Below, in pieces: positions 15,907 through 24,511 of a stretch of DNA of 64,000 nt. The notes below the pieces were generated by a model. It was given only the letters and a program-made list of their open reading frames with translations, made no database searches and was not told the DNA's origin. The stretch comes from JAVBRD01 sp031548365 (GTDB lineage Bacteria; Bacillota; Clostridia; Christensenellales; UBA1750). Numbering within the stretch: position 1 is the first letter of the stretch; each line of letters begins with the position of its first letter. A program made the position numbers and the translations under genes. The stretch lies in the NCBI GenBank assembly GCA_031548365.1, contig JAVBRD010000003.1:62001-126000 (forward strand). The letters run 5' to 3'.

Positions 15907-16200
15907 TTACTTCAGAAGCCAGCCGAACGGGCCGCGTTTTTTCGGGCTTTGCTGCGTGTAGTCCATGGCGTCAATCTCGCCTTCGACGATGAGCTGCCCC
16001 TGGTCAAGGTTCAAATGCGAGATGTGCAGACCCTGCCCGAAGAGCGTGATCACGCCCGCTTCGGTGGCGAGGATGACCTCCTCCTCGTTGAAGCTGTCCA
16101 CATCGGTTACGCCGGTGAACACGGCGCGTGAGCGGTTGTCGATGGCCACGGAATGCCCGCGTAGCCGGCCGGTCTTGCTTTCGTTCATGTCGCGCGTCAT
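15907..16200 (-). CDS. yabP: Sporulation protein YabP
   Basis: The product has 97 residues. The ATG at 16200 follows AAGGAGG. The family pattern is clear: HSVAIDNRSRAVFTGVTDVDSFNEEEV, then TLFGQGLHISHLNLDQGQLIVEGEIDAM. YabP is made in the mother cell under sigma-E and is structurally related to YqfC. It is the first gene of yabP-yabQ-divIC. A sigma-E-like promoter lies about 60 bases upstream. Confidence 0.93.
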   Translation of the reverse strand: MTRDMNESKTGRLRGHSVAIDNRSRAVFTGVTDVDSFNEEEVILATEAGVITLFGQGLHISHLNLDQGQLIVEGEIDAMDYTQQSPKKRGPFGWLLK

Positions 16201-16261
16201 GGCGATGCCTCCTTATGCCTGCCGCCGCCCATCGAACGCGCGGCGAGGGGTTGTCAAAACA

Positions 16262-16291
16262 TGAGTATGTCCTTTGGCTGACAAGTATGAC
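16262..16291 (-). promoter_or_regulatory. Sigma-E-like promoter of yabP operon
   Basis: On the minus strand GTCATACT (16291-16284), a 14-bp spacer and CATACTCA (16269-16262). This agrees with the sigma-E consensus (KMATATT, 13-14 bp, CATACAMT) and with the known sigma-E control of yabP in Bacillus. Confidence 0.55.
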
Positions 16292-16375
16292 AACGTCTCC
16301 CATTGTTCCAGAAAAGGCCGCGCGTCCGTGTCGGGACAGGAAAAAAAAGACGTGAAAAAAGAACGTCGAGGGCGC

Positions 16376-16404
16376 TTGACATTTCTCGGGCGCTGATGTA
16401 TATT
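16376..16404 (+). promoter_or_regulatory. Strong sigma-A promoter of tRNA cluster
   Basis: Perfect TTGACA at 16376-16381, 17-bp spacer, TATATT at 16399-16404, 35 bases before the first tRNA. Confidence 0.85.
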
Positions 16405-16439
16405 ATTGGTCGTTGCTGCTGACGCGAAGAACGCAACAC

Positions 16440-16515
16440 GGGAGCATAGCTCAGCTGGGAGAGCATCTGCCTTACAAGCAGAGGGTCACAGGTTCGAGCC
16501 CTGTTGTTCCCACCA
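16440..16515 (+). tRNA. tRNA-Val (anticodon TAC)
   Basis: A 76-base cloverleaf with acceptor GGGAGCA / TGTTCCC, anticodon loop CTTACAA, T-loop TTCGAGC and an encoded CCA end. It is the first of five tRNAs from one promoter. Confidence 0.95.
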
Positions 16516-16523
16516 ATCATTGT

Positions 16524-16600
16524 GGCCCGGTAGTTCAGTTGGTTAGAATGCCAGCCTGTCACGCTGGAGGTCGAGGGTTCGAGCCCCTTCCGGGTCGCCA
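16524..16600 (+). tRNA. tRNA-Asp (anticodon GTC)
   Basis: 77 bases. Acceptor GGCCCGG / CCGGGTC with one G-T pair, anticodon stem CCAGC / GCTGG with loop CTGTCAC, T-loop TTCGAGC and an encoded CCA. Confidence 0.95.
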
Positions 16601-16604
16601 TTTT

Positions 16605-16680
16605 GCCTGGGTAGCTCAGTCGGTAGAGCAGTAGACTGAAAATCTACGTGTCGGTGGTTCAATTCCGCCCCTAGGCACCA
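16605..16680 (+). tRNA. tRNA-Phe (anticodon GAA)
   Basis: 76 bases. Acceptor GCCTGGG / CCTAGGC with one G-T pair, anticodon stem GTAGA / TCTAC with loop CTGAAAA, and an encoded CCA. Confidence 0.95.
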
Positions 16681-16715
16681 TTTACTTGTCTTCGCGTCGT
16701 GCGATGGTAGTGCGT

Positions 16716-16790
16716 GCGGTAGTAGCTCAGTGGTAGAGTGCCACCTTGCCAAGGTGGATGTCGCGAGTTCGAATCTCGTCTACCGCTCCA
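16716..16790 (+). tRNA. tRNA-Gly (anticodon GCC)
   Basis: 75 bases. Acceptor GCGGTAG / CTACCGC, anticodon stem CCACC / GGTGG with loop TTGCCAA, and an encoded CCA. Confidence 0.95.
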
Positions 16791-16884
16791 CTCAAATCTC
16801 CGGATCTCAAAACCCAACACAGAGGCGACAAGCGGGGCAGCCGCTGACATACGCAAAGGATCGTTTATCAGCGCATCCGCCCAT

Positions 16885-16959
16885 GGCGCCATAGCCAAGT
16901 GGTAAGGCAAAGGTCTGCAAAACCTTTATTCCCCAGTTCGAGTCTGGGTGGCGCCTCCA
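16885..16959 (+). tRNA. tRNA-Cys (anticodon GCA)
   Basis: 75 bases. Acceptor GGCGCCA / TGGCGCC, anticodon stem AAGGT / ACCTT with loop CTGCAAA, and an encoded CCA. A 94-base spacer separates it from tRNA-Gly. Confidence 0.95.
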
Positions 16960-16968
16960 TGATCACAA

Positions 16969-17002
16969 CCCCCGACCGCTCAGCGGCCGGGGGCGTTTAT
17001 TT
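16969..17002 (+). terminator. Terminator of tRNA cluster
   Basis: CCCCCG / CGGGGG outer stem with CCGC / GCGG inner stem and a TCA loop, followed by CGTTTATTT. Confidence 0.78.
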
Positions 17003-17014
17003 CGCGGAGATGCT

Positions 17015-17812
17015 TCACATGATGAAGTTGAGCGCGCGCAGTACCTCAAAGTAGCTCTCGCTCACGAGCGCCAGCGTGTGTGTCGAAGCGCGCGTCACGC
17101 CCGGAAAATGTGACATTTTTTCCGCGACCGCGTGCTCTTTGTACGTCAGTTCCACATTGAACGGCCCCTTGACCAGCGCGAGCGCGGCTCCTAGGTTCTG
17201 TGAAAGCGAGGCCGCGGCGCGTTCCCGAATGAGCGGGAGCGTCTTTGCGGGGGAGAGGTTGCGCGTCATGCCGCCCGCAGCGTCTTTGACGGCGACCGTG
17301 ATCAGCGAAGGATGAAGCCCGGCGCTCTCCTCGCACAGCGCGCGGTCGCCCGAGAGAAACACGGCGGGGACACCGGTCTGCGCCGCAGCCCAGCTGTAGA
17401 GCATGAACTCGCTCGCGACGCGCCCGTTGATCAAAAGCTTGGCCACGCGCCCGCTGAACGTGTGCGCGAGCGGGTTTCCCGCGCGCGACGCCGCCGAGTG
17501 GTAGCCGACGAACATGCACGCATCGAACGTGTCGTCGATGCCCTCGACCATACACAGCGGATGCCCCGACCATCCGCGCAGGAGCGTGACGTACTCCGGC
17601 AGCATCGCGCCGTTGATGTTGAGACCGCCCGCGTGCGCGTCCTTGACGACCACCTCGTCCGCGCCTGCGTCGCGCGCTCCTTCGCACGCGGCCACGACCT
17701 CGCGCGTCATCTGCTCCGCGTGCCGCGCGTACGACGGGTGCGCGGGGTCCGTCTCGTTCCATGTTGTGCTGGTGGTCACACCCTCAATGTCCGCGCTGAT
17801 GAAAACTCTCAT
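17015..17812 (-). CDS. dppA: D-aminopeptidase DppA (M55 family)
   Basis: The product has 265 residues. The ATG at 17812 is eight bases after AAGGAG; two upstream in-frame starts are too close to it. It opens with MRVFISADIEGV, whose Asp and Glu are zinc ligands in DppA. VVKDAHAGGLNIN and FVGYHSAASRAGNPLAHTFSG carry further His ligands. M55 enzymes are binuclear zinc D-aminopeptidases, in Bacillus encoded with a dipeptide permease and used on D-Ala peptides. No transporter is adjacent here. It lies downstream of the tRNA terminator on the opposite strand. Confidence 0.9.
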   Translation of the reverse strand: MRVFISADIEGVTTSTTWNETDPAHPSYARHAEQMTREVVAACEGARDAGADEVVVKDAHAGGLNINGAMLPEYVTLLRGWSGHPLCMVEGIDDTFDACMFVGYHSAASRAGNPLAHTFSGRVAKLLINGRVASEFMLYSWAAAQTGVPAVFLSGDRALCEESAGLHPSLITVAVKDAAGGMTRNLSPAKTLPLIRERAAASLSQNLGAALALVKGPFNVELTYKEHAVAEKMSHFPGVTRASTHTLALVSESYFEVLRALNFIM

Positions 17813-17900
17813 GGCCATCACTCCTTGCTTGAGCTTTGCGCATCAAAGCCGGCTTGGGATCATTTTAGCCGCGCGCGCGCAGGCGGTCAAGGCACCCGCC

Positions 17901-17930
17901 TTGACGAGTCGGCGAACGTGGCTGTACAAT
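17901..17930 (+). promoter_or_regulatory. Sigma-A promoter of rodA
   Basis: TTGACG at 17901-17906, an 18-bp spacer and TACAAT at 17925-17930, 32 bases before the rodA start. Confidence 0.75.
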
Positions 17931-17961
17931 GGTTTCACAGACCAAGGTTTGGAGAAAACGT

Positions 17962-19107
17962 ATGATCAATCTGGAAAAAAAAATGCTCGCCCACTTCGAC
18001 TGGTTCCTGTTTGCGATCATGCTTGTGCTGATCGCGTTCGGGCTGGTCGCGATCGCCAACGCGGAATCCAAGCTGATCACGGGTGACGAGGCGACGCTTG
18101 TCGAGCTTTTAAGGAATGTCGACTGGTACTACGTCCAGCTGCAGGCGACATGGTTCGCGCTCGGGCTGGGCCTGATGGCGGTCGTGCTCATTTTCGATTA
18201 CAGGTACGTGGGCGAGCTGACGCTGTTCATATTCTTGGGCATGCTGATCCTGCTGGGTGTCGTGCTTTTGCAGGAAGCCGGGCGCGCGGGCAACACGGCG
18301 TGGTTCAAAATTGGCGAGGTGCGGACGTTTCAGCCATCGGAAATGTGTAAACTTGCGTTCATCATGGTGCTGGCGTGGCATTTGTCAAGGCACGAGCCGA
18401 TCAGGCACATTCTTGGATTTGCCCCCATCCTGCTCTACATTTTGCTTCCGGTGGCGCTGGTTGTGCTGGAGAAGGATGTGGGCACGGCGCTAGTGTATGT
18501 TGCCATCGTGTTGGGGATGCTGTTCATGTCGGGGATGAGCCTGAAGCTGTTCTTCGGGATGATTATTTCAGGTACGCTGCTCGTTATGCCGCTGTGGTTT
18601 GTCATCGGCACGAACAGGCAGAACCGCATCATCGCTTTCCTTGATCCTTCGTTCGACCCGCTGAACGCGGGGTTCAACGTCGCGCAGGCCAAGATCGCGG
18701 TGGGTTCGGGGCAGTGGCTGGGCAAGGGACTTTTCACGCAGGGGCAGTTCTCCCAAATGGGTTACTTGCCGGAGAGCCACACGGATTTTATCTTCGCGGT
18801 CACGGCGGAAGCAGTGGGGTTTGTGGGCTGTGCGGTGCTCATCGTGTTTTTGCTGCTGCTGCTGGTGCGCATGGTCCATATCGCGTCCACGACGGAGGAC
18901 CGGTACGGGCGGCTGATCATCGCCGGGGTGATCTCCATGCTGCTGTTCCACATGTTTGAAAACATCGGCATGAACATCGGCGTGATGCCGGTGACGGGTA
19001 TTCCCCTGCCCTTCATCAGCTATGGGGGCTCAAATTTGTGGGCAAACATGATCGCCGTGGCGCTGGTGCTCAACGTGGGGATGAGGCGCGGGAAAAAGCC
19101 GATATAG
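17962..19107 (+). CDS. rodA: RodA/FtsW/SpoVE-family glycosyltransferase
   Basis: The product has 381 residues. The ATG at 17962 follows TTGGAG. About ten membrane helices are visible, with SEDS-family marks: FQPSEMCKLAFIM (about residues 123-135), KDVGTALVY, RIIAFLDPSFDPLNAGFNVAQAKIAVGSG, YLPESHTDFIFAVTAEAVGFVG, and GIPLPFISYGGSNL near the end. SEDS proteins polymerise lipid II with a class B penicillin-binding protein. No PBP gene is adjacent. Rod elongation (RodA) is the best guess, although SpoVE-like cortex synthesis is possible in a spore former. Confidence 0.88.
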   Translation: MINLEKKMLAHFDWFLFAIMLVLIAFGLVAIANAESKLITGDEATLVELLRNVDWYYVQLQATWFALGLGLMAVVLIFDYRYVGELTLFIFLGMLILLGVVLLQEAGRAGNTAWFKIGEVRTFQPSEMCKLAFIMVLAWHLSRHEPIRHILGFAPILLYILLPVALVVLEKDVGTALVYVAIVLGMLFMSGMSLKLFFGMIISGTLLVMPLWFVIGTNRQNRIIAFLDPSFDPLNAGFNVAQAKIAVGSGQWLGKGLFTQGQFSQMGYLPESHTDFIFAVTAEAVGFVGCAVLIVFLLLLLVRMVHIASTTEDRYGRLIIAGVISMLLFHMFENIGMNIGVMPVTGIPLPFISYGGSNLWANMIAVALVLNVGMRRGKKPI

Positions 19108-19126
19108 CGCGCAGGCGCGGCTTGGC

Positions 19127-19155
19127 TTGAAATTTCGTGTCATTGCGGGTATAAT
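19127..19155 (+). promoter_or_regulatory. Sigma-A promoter of yloU-fakA
   Basis: TTGAAA at 19127-19132, 17-bp spacer, perfect TATAAT at 19150-19155. Confidence 0.82.
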
Positions 19156-19207
19156 TGATGAGTAACTAATGAAGGAATGGCTCATCGAGCATAAAGGGGG
19201 CTTTAAC

Positions 19208-19570
19208 GTGGATTGCACGGCCAAGAATGAATATGGGAAAATTTCTGTAACGGAGGAAGTCATCGCCACCGTTGCCGGCGTCAGCGCGGTCGATTGCTAC
19301 GGCATTGTCGCCATGGCGTCCAAGCGGGCGACGGATGGCATCGTCGAGCTGCTCGGGAGTGAAAACATCACGCGCGGCGTGAAAACCAAGATCGTGGACG
19401 ACAAAATCAGCGTTGATCTGTTCATCATCGTTCAGTACGGCGTATCCATTGCGGCCGTCGCGCGCTCGGCGATGGAAACGGTCAAGTACAACATCGAAAA
19501 CCTGACCGGCATGCCCGTGGTCGCGGTCAACATCACGGTCGAGGGAATTCGCGTCGAAGGGAAAAAGTAA
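19208..19570 (+). CDS. yloU: Asp23/Gls24-family protein YloU
   Basis: The product has 120 residues. The GTG at 19208 has AAAGGGGG seven bases upstream, and this start gives the same length as Bacillus YloU; an ATG 13 codons upstream is less likely. The body is a clean Asp23 domain: YGKISVTEEVIATVAGVSAVDCYGIVAMASK, then DLFIIVQYGVSIAAVA and a conserved VNITVEGIRV end. Gls24/Asp23 proteins are linked to envelope stress. YloU next to FakA is a conserved Firmicute arrangement, which suggests a role in membrane lipid or alkaline stress. Confidence 0.92.
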   Translation: MDCTAKNEYGKISVTEEVIATVAGVSAVDCYGIVAMASKRATDGIVELLGSENITRGVKTKIVDDKISVDLFIIVQYGVSIAAVARSAMETVKYNIENLTGMPVVAVNITVEGIRVEGKK

Positions 19571-19862
19571 AGCGCCGGCTGCAAGCGGCGCTGGATGGGC
19601 CGGACGCACAATTTCCGCAATTTTGCTGAGGATGTCCCGCTCGCACCGGCGCGAAAGCGCCTGACGGTGGGTTTCCCGGCTGGCGCAGCAGCCTTGCCAA
19701 AGCCACCGCGAGCACCGCTCCAAGGGAGCTTTTTGCGGGAGGCGATGGGGATGATTCCCGGGGCGAGGTGCGTGGGATGGAGCCTCCCGCCGTCCTGTCC
19801 CGCGCTGTTGCCCGGAGGTGCGCCCTGTTTCTCACGTTGCCCGCGCGCGAGGAGGATTTTCG
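19571..19862 (+). other. 292-bp structured intergenic region, no gene recognised
   Basis: It contains AGCGCCG...CGGCGCT (19572-19593), CACCG-GCGC-GAAA-GCGC..CGGTG near 19645-19670 (a GNRA-capped hairpin), and GCGGGAGGC / GCCTCCCGC enclosing a smaller GGGA...TCCC stem (about 19735-19792). The open frame crossing it (from 19595) has no ribosome binding site and looks non-coding. It could be a structured RNA or a processed leader of fakA. I could not match it to RNase P, SRP, tmRNA, 6S or a riboswitch. Confidence 0.35.
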
Positions 19863-21488
19863 TTGCCGAACCAAGTGATTGACGGCCGCAAACTGCGTGA
19901 CATGATCTTGTTGGGTGTGTCGTTGCTTAGCCAGAGCAAGGCGTCCATTGACGCGCTCAATGTATTCCCGGTGCCCGACGGAGACACCGGCACCAACATG
20001 AGCATGACCATGCTGTCCGCGGCGAAAGAAATTGCCGCGGTCGATTCGGCGTCGGTACATGACGTCGCGGAAGCGCTTGTCCGTGGCTCCTTAAGGGGCG
20101 CGCGCGGCAACTCTGGCGTCATCTTGTCACAGATCTGGCGCGGCTTCGCGCGCGCGATCGACGGGAACGCCGAGATGGATGCCGCGCTGTTCGCTGAAGC
20201 GCTCAGGCAAGGGAGCGAGACCGCGTACAAGGCGGTCATGAAGCCCAGAGAAGGCACAATATTGACGATTCAGCGAGCGGTGGGCGACGAGGCCGTGAGC
20301 ACGCTGACGACCACGCAGGACATCGCCGTGATGATGGACGCGGTCATGGCCGCAGGGGAGGCCATGCTCCGCCGGACGCCCGACATGCTCCCGGTATTAA
20401 AGCAGGCGGGCGTGGTCGACGCGGGCGGAAAGGGGCTGCTCGTCATCCTGGCGGGCATGCGCGCTGCGCTCAAAGGCGAGCAGATCGACGCCGAAGCGCT
20501 CGTCGCGGGCCTTGGTTCGGCCGATTTGTCCGGTATCACCGATGAAGAAGAGGACAGCAAGTTTACCTACTGCACCGAAATTATCATCGAACACATGCAC
20601 GAGCACGTCCGCGCGGAGGACATCGAAGCGCTGCGGGCCAAGCTCAGCCTGATCGGGGATTGCGTGCTGGTGGTCGGCGACATCGCGCTCGTCAAGGTGC
20701 ACGTCCACACCGATTCGCCGGGGCGCGTGCTCTCTGAAGGGCTCAAGCTGGGCGAACTGACCAACATCAAGATCGACAACATGCACCAGCAGCACCGCAC
20801 GTTGATCGAAGCGCCCGCAAGCGCTGAGAAGAAGGATTACGCCATCGTGTCCGTCGCGGTCGGCGAGGGCATCAAGAACATTTTCATCGACCTTGGCGCA
20901 TCTGAGATCGTCAACGGCGGGCAGACGATGAACCCCTCCATTGACGACATCGCGCAGGCCGTCAAGCGAGCCAACGCGAAAACCGTGTTTATCCTGCCCA
21001 ACAACCCCAACATCATCTTGGCGGCGCAGCAGGCAGCGCAGATCGAGGGTCCGGGGGTGTTCGTCATCCCGACGAAGTCCGTGCCGCAGGGCATCTCCGC
21101 GCTGGTGGCGTTCATGGCGTCCTCCACACCCGAGGAAAACACGCAGCGCATGATGACCGCGTCTGAGGGCGTGAGGTCGGGCGCGGTATCGTTCGCGGTG
21201 CGCGAGACGACGTGGAAGGGTCAGACGATCAGTCAAGGCGATATCCTCGGGCTGTTCGACGGCGACATAGCCATCGTCGGCAAGGAGGTCGCTCAGGTCA
21301 CAAGCGACCTCGTGGCCGCCATGCACACCGACGAACACAGCGTGATCTCGCTTTTCTACGGCGAGGACGTGTCAGAAGAAGACGCGCGAGCCATGAGCGA
21401 CTCGCTCAGTGAAGCGTTCCCGGACGACGATGTCGAGGTCAAGCAAGGCGGACAGAGCCTGTACTACTACCTCATTTCCATCGAGTAG
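19863..21488 (+). CDS. fakA: FakA-type fatty acid kinase ATP-binding subunit (YloV, DAK2 domain)
   Basis: The product has 541 residues. The start is TTG at 19863, seven bases after AGGAGG, giving an N-terminus LPNQVIDGRKLRDMI that fits YloV. Residues about 30-60 hold the DAK2 motif LNVFPVPDGDTGTNMSMTM, whose aspartates bind Mg-ATP, followed by RGSLRGARGNSGVILSQIWRG. A central linker and the C-terminal FakA domain follow (GASEIVNGGQTMNPSIDDI, ILPNNPNIILAA, SVPQGISAL). FakA phosphorylates fatty acids presented by FakB proteins for phospholipid synthesis. No fakB is in the window. Confidence 0.92.
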   Translation: MPNQVIDGRKLRDMILLGVSLLSQSKASIDALNVFPVPDGDTGTNMSMTMLSAAKEIAAVDSASVHDVAEALVRGSLRGARGNSGVILSQIWRGFARAIDGNAEMDAALFAEALRQGSETAYKAVMKPREGTILTIQRAVGDEAVSTLTTTQDIAVMMDAVMAAGEAMLRRTPDMLPVLKQAGVVDAGGKGLLVILAGMRAALKGEQIDAEALVAGLGSADLSGITDEEEDSKFTYCTEIIIEHMHEHVRAEDIEALRAKLSLIGDCVLVVGDIALVKVHVHTDSPGRVLSEGLKLGELTNIKIDNMHQQHRTLIEAPASAEKKDYAIVSVAVGEGIKNIFIDLGASEIVNGGQTMNPSIDDIAQAVKRANAKTVFILPNNPNIILAAQQAAQIEGPGVFVIPTKSVPQGISALVAFMASSTPEENTQRMMTASEGVRSGAVSFAVRETTWKGQTISQGDILGLFDGDIAIVGKEVAQVTSDLVAAMHTDEHSVISLFYGEDVSEEDARAMSDSLSEAFPDDDVEVKQGGQSLYYYLISIE

Positions 21489-21557
21489 ACGTGGTTTGGC
21501 TTTCAATGGGCGTGTCCTGCGCGGGCATGCCCTTTGTTTATGGGGAGGGGAGGGCGC

Positions 21558-23561
21558 ATGGACACAAGGCTAAGCGGGTTTGACGGGGTTGGCGCGGTGC
21601 GTGAAAAGGCGCTCGCCGGCGCGGGTGTTGTCACTGCGGGTGATCTGCTCAGGCGTTTTCCCAAGGGGTACAAGGATTTAACGCGCGTGACGCCCATCGC
21701 AGGCCTTCGCGCCGGAATGGTGGTGTATATTCGCGGAACAGTCGTGTCCGCCAAGCTCATTCGCGCAGGCACGTCGCGCGTGATTGCGCAAGTCACCGAC
21801 GCCTCTGGCGGGCGCGTCGCTTGCGTGTGGTTCAACCAGCCGTACATGCTTCAAAGGATGCGAACAGGGGAGACGCTTTCGCTCTACGGGCGTGTTGAGA
21901 TCCGGAAGGGACTGCTCCAGCTGGTGTGCCCGAGCGTTGAGCCGCCGGACGCGGTCGGACGGCTTCGTCCTGTCTATGCCGAGATACCGGGTGTGCCCGG
22001 CAAGACGCTTGAAAACATCGTCGCGCAAGCGCTGGACGCCGTGGGCGGAGCGTGGCCGGAGACGCTGCCCCAAGCGCTGCGCGAGCGTTACGCGCTCATG
22101 AGCGCGCCCGACGCGCTGTCAGGCGCGCACCGTCCACCCGACAGCAAGACCATGGAGGAAGCAGCGCGGCGTTGGGCGTTCGAGGAGCTGGTGCTCTTCC
22201 AGTGCGCGCTTGAAGCGGTCAAGAGCGTGCGCCCCGAGGGCGTGGTTATTCCCGTGACGCGCGGGGAGCTTGACGACGCCGAAACCGCGCTCCCTTACCG
22301 CTTGACGGGGGCCCAATCGCGCGCGCTGGACGCCATACTGGGCGACCTCGCGTCTCCGCGCGCCATGGCGCGCCTGCTTCAGGGGGATGTCGGGAGCGGC
22401 AAGACAGTCGTCGCGCTCCTTGCGCTCCTCGCGGCGGTGCGCGCGGGGTACCAGGGCGCGCTCATGGCTCCCACGGAAATTCTTGCGGGGCAGCACCTTC
22501 AGGCCGCCAGGCGCTTGCTTGAGCCCCTCGGCGTGCGTGTGGGCCTCTTAACGGGCAGCGTGGGCGCGCGGGAGCGGAAAGCGGCGTACGCGGCAATCTC
22601 GGCCGGGGAGTGGGATGTCGTTGTCGGCACGCACGCGCTCATCACGGACAAGCTGGCTTACCGCGACCTCGGTCTTGTCGTCATCGACGAGCAGCACCGC
22701 TTTGGGGTTCGCCAACGCGAAGCTCTGCTTGAAAAGCGCGCAGTCGGAAAAGGCGCCAACGTACTCGCGCTTTCCGCGACGCCCATCCCGCGCTCGCTCG
22801 CGCTCGTGCTGTACGCGGATCTCGATCTGACCGTCATCGACGAGCTTCCGCCGGGGCGCACGCCGGTCAAGACGCATCTGGTCGCGGAGAGCAAGCGCGC
22901 GGGCATGTTGGGCTTCATCGACGCGCAGGTGGAGGACGGGCGGCAGGCGTACGTCGTGTGCCCCATGATTGAGGAGAGCGAGGCTTTCGATGCCGCGTGC
23001 GCCAAGGAGACGGCCGAGGAGGTGGCCCGCGCGCTCCCGGGCCGTCGTGTCGCGCTTTTGCACGGCAAACAGCGCGCTGCGGATAAGGACGCGCTCATCG
23101 CCGCGTTTCGCAATCGCGAGATCGACATTCTGGTGTCGACGACCGTCATCGAAGTCGGGGTCGACGTGCCCAACGCGTCCGTAATGGTCATCGAGGACGC
23201 CAAACGCTTTGGCCTCTCACAGCTGCACCAGCTGCGCGGGCGGGTGGGCCGTGGCGCGGCCGAGTCTTTTTGCTTCCTGATGGCGGACGCCGACCCGGAC
23301 CTCAGGTTTTTCGCGTCGACCAACGACGGCTTTGCCATCGCGCAGCGGGATTTGGAAGATCGCGGGCCCGGCGAGATGATGGGCACGCGCCAGCACGGCG
23401 CGCCGTCTCGCCAGCTGATCTCACTTGTGTCCGATGTGCGTCTGCTTGACCAGACGCGCGATGCGTCCGAATGGCTCAGGCGCGATCACGCGCGCGCCTG
23501 GGAGGACATGGCTGTATACGCCGCGATCAGGTACCCGGAGCTGCACATCGCCAAGCACTAG
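21558..23561 (+). CDS. recG: ATP-dependent DNA helicase RecG
   Basis: The product has 667 residues. The ATG at 21558 follows GGGGAGGGGAGGG. The N-terminal wedge/OB domain covers about residues 1-200. The helicase core has Walker A GDVGSGKT, LMAPTEILAGQH, DEQHRFGVRQRE (DExH-type motif II), ALSATPIPRSLAL (motif III), VLVSTTVIEVGVDVPNAS and LHQLRGRVGRG (motifs V and VI). RecG reverses stalled replication forks and branch-migrates Holliday junctions. Its place after fakA follows the Bacillus gene order (yloU-yloV ... recG). Confidence 0.96.
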   Translation: MDTRLSGFDGVGAVREKALAGAGVVTAGDLLRRFPKGYKDLTRVTPIAGLRAGMVVYIRGTVVSAKLIRAGTSRVIAQVTDASGGRVACVWFNQPYMLQRMRTGETLSLYGRVEIRKGLLQLVCPSVEPPDAVGRLRPVYAEIPGVPGKTLENIVAQALDAVGGAWPETLPQALRERYALMSAPDALSGAHRPPDSKTMEEAARRWAFEELVLFQCALEAVKSVRPEGVVIPVTRGELDDAETALPYRLTGAQSRALDAILGDLASPRAMARLLQGDVGSGKTVVALLALLAAVRAGYQGALMAPTEILAGQHLQAARRLLEPLGVRVGLLTGSVGARERKAAYAAISAGEWDVVVGTHALITDKLAYRDLGLVVIDEQHRFGVRQREALLEKRAVGKGANVLALSATPIPRSLALVLYADLDLTVIDELPPGRTPVKTHLVAESKRAGMLGFIDAQVEDGRQAYVVCPMIEESEAFDAACAKETAEEVARALPGRRVALLHGKQRAADKDALIAAFRNREIDILVSTTVIEVGVDVPNASVMVIEDAKRFGLSQLHQLRGRVGRGAAESFCFLMADADPDLRFFASTNDGFAIAQRDLEDRGPGEMMGTRQHGAPSRQLISLVSDVRLLDQTRDASEWLRRDHARAWEDMAVYAAIRYPELHIAKH

Positions 23562-23680
23562 CGGGTACGAGAAGCGGAAAAGCGGACGGTGCTTCGCTGA
23601 TCTTCGGAAAGGCGTTCCCTATACGTATAAGTGGACAAAGCCCTGTGCCCGGTTCGTTCGCTCCGAGGACGCAAATAAAA

Positions 23681-23705
23681 CAAAAAAAGACGGTCATTGA
23701 CCGCC
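23681..23705 (-). terminator. Terminator of the pilus-like operon
   Basis: On the minus strand GGCGGT, loop, ACCGTC, then TTTTTTTG. A weaker T tract on the plus side could also help end recG transcription. Confidence 0.72.
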
Positions 23706-23719
23706 TTTTGGGGCTTGCT

Positions 23720-24499
23720 TCAGTTTGCTTTCTTGGGATCGTCCACGATCAGCTGGCCGTCAAACTCTAGGCCTTCTTCGTACACAAACGGGATCTGCCA
23801 GTGGCGCCATGAGCGGGTCGCGACGCGTTCAATCTGCGTTGCGGAGCGCGTGCCCGCGAGAACGCCTGCGTCGTACTTGAGCTCGTACACCAGCGGCAGG
23901 ACGTCGAACTCGAACGTGAGCTGCTTGTCGCCCACGTTGTCGCCGCGGGATATGCTGAGCTTCATGATGAGCGATGTCGCGTCCGGCGCGGTCAGTGTGG
24001 ATTCAAGGAAGTCCGCGGGAGCCTCAAAACCGCTGATGTCGTCGTAGACCAACAGGGCGCTTGTCTTGGTGTCCAGACTGCTCATGAACTGGCTCAGCGC
24101 GTCGCTTGCATAGTAAAAGTAAAACCTGTTGAGCCACTCGAGCGCGGCTGCAGTCTGATTCCGGGTTTTTTCCGCGCTGATCGCGGCGATGGCGGCTTCG
24201 CTCCCGCCGGGTACGCTGACGTTGCTGCCGGCGGCGAGTGCGCGAAGGGTCTCCCGCGCCTTGACTTCAGCGCCCGCGAGCACGGCATCCACGCGGCCGT
24301 AGAGCGTCTCGCCGTCGTTGTCGAGCAGGTAGTTGTCAGCGTTGCTCCTGACGGTGCGGCGCGCGAGGGACAAGTTAGCGTAGGAGGACGTGAGCGCCAG
24401 CGTTCCGAACACGATCATGACAATCATCATGAAAATGCACAAAACCGAGGAAGCGCCGCGCTTGTCGCGCAGCCATGTGCGCATCGGGCTCAACTTCAT
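23720..24499 (-). CDS. PilX-like membrane-anchored protein of pilus operon
   Basis: The product has 259 residues. The ATG at 24499 follows AGGAGGGAGG. A basic segment (RDKRGASS) precedes one hydrophobic helix (about residues 20-40), as in PilX- or TadE-like pilus accessory proteins, and the remainder is soluble with alpha-helical then beta-rich character. There is no classic GFTLIE prepilin motif, but Arg-Gly-Ala could serve a variant cleavage. It is the last gene of the operon, 12 bp after a prepilin gene, and is followed by a terminator. No family name can be given with confidence. Confidence 0.55.
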   Translation of the reverse strand: MKLSPMRTWLRDKRGASSVLCIFMMIVMIVFGTLALTSSYANLSLARRTVRSNADNYLLDNDGETLYGRVDAVLAGAEVKARETLRALAAGSNVSVPGGSEAAIAAISAEKTRNQTAAALEWLNRFYFYYASDALSQFMSSLDTKTSALLVYDDISGFEAPADFLESTLTAPDATSLIMKLSISRGDNVGDKQLTFEFDVLPLVYELKYDAGVLAGTRSATQIERVATRSWRHWQIPFVYEEGLEFDGQLIVDDPKKAN

Positions 24500-24511
24500 G
24501 CGGCCTCCCTC

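Noticed and set aside
19571..19862. RNase P RNA, SRP RNA or tmRNA
   Set aside because: The signature sequences (such as GAGGAAAGTCC for RNase P) are not present.
19595..19882. 95-codon frame between yloU and fakA
   Set aside because: No ribosome binding site, overlaps the supported fakA start, and Pro/Arg-rich content; the region looks structured and non-coding.
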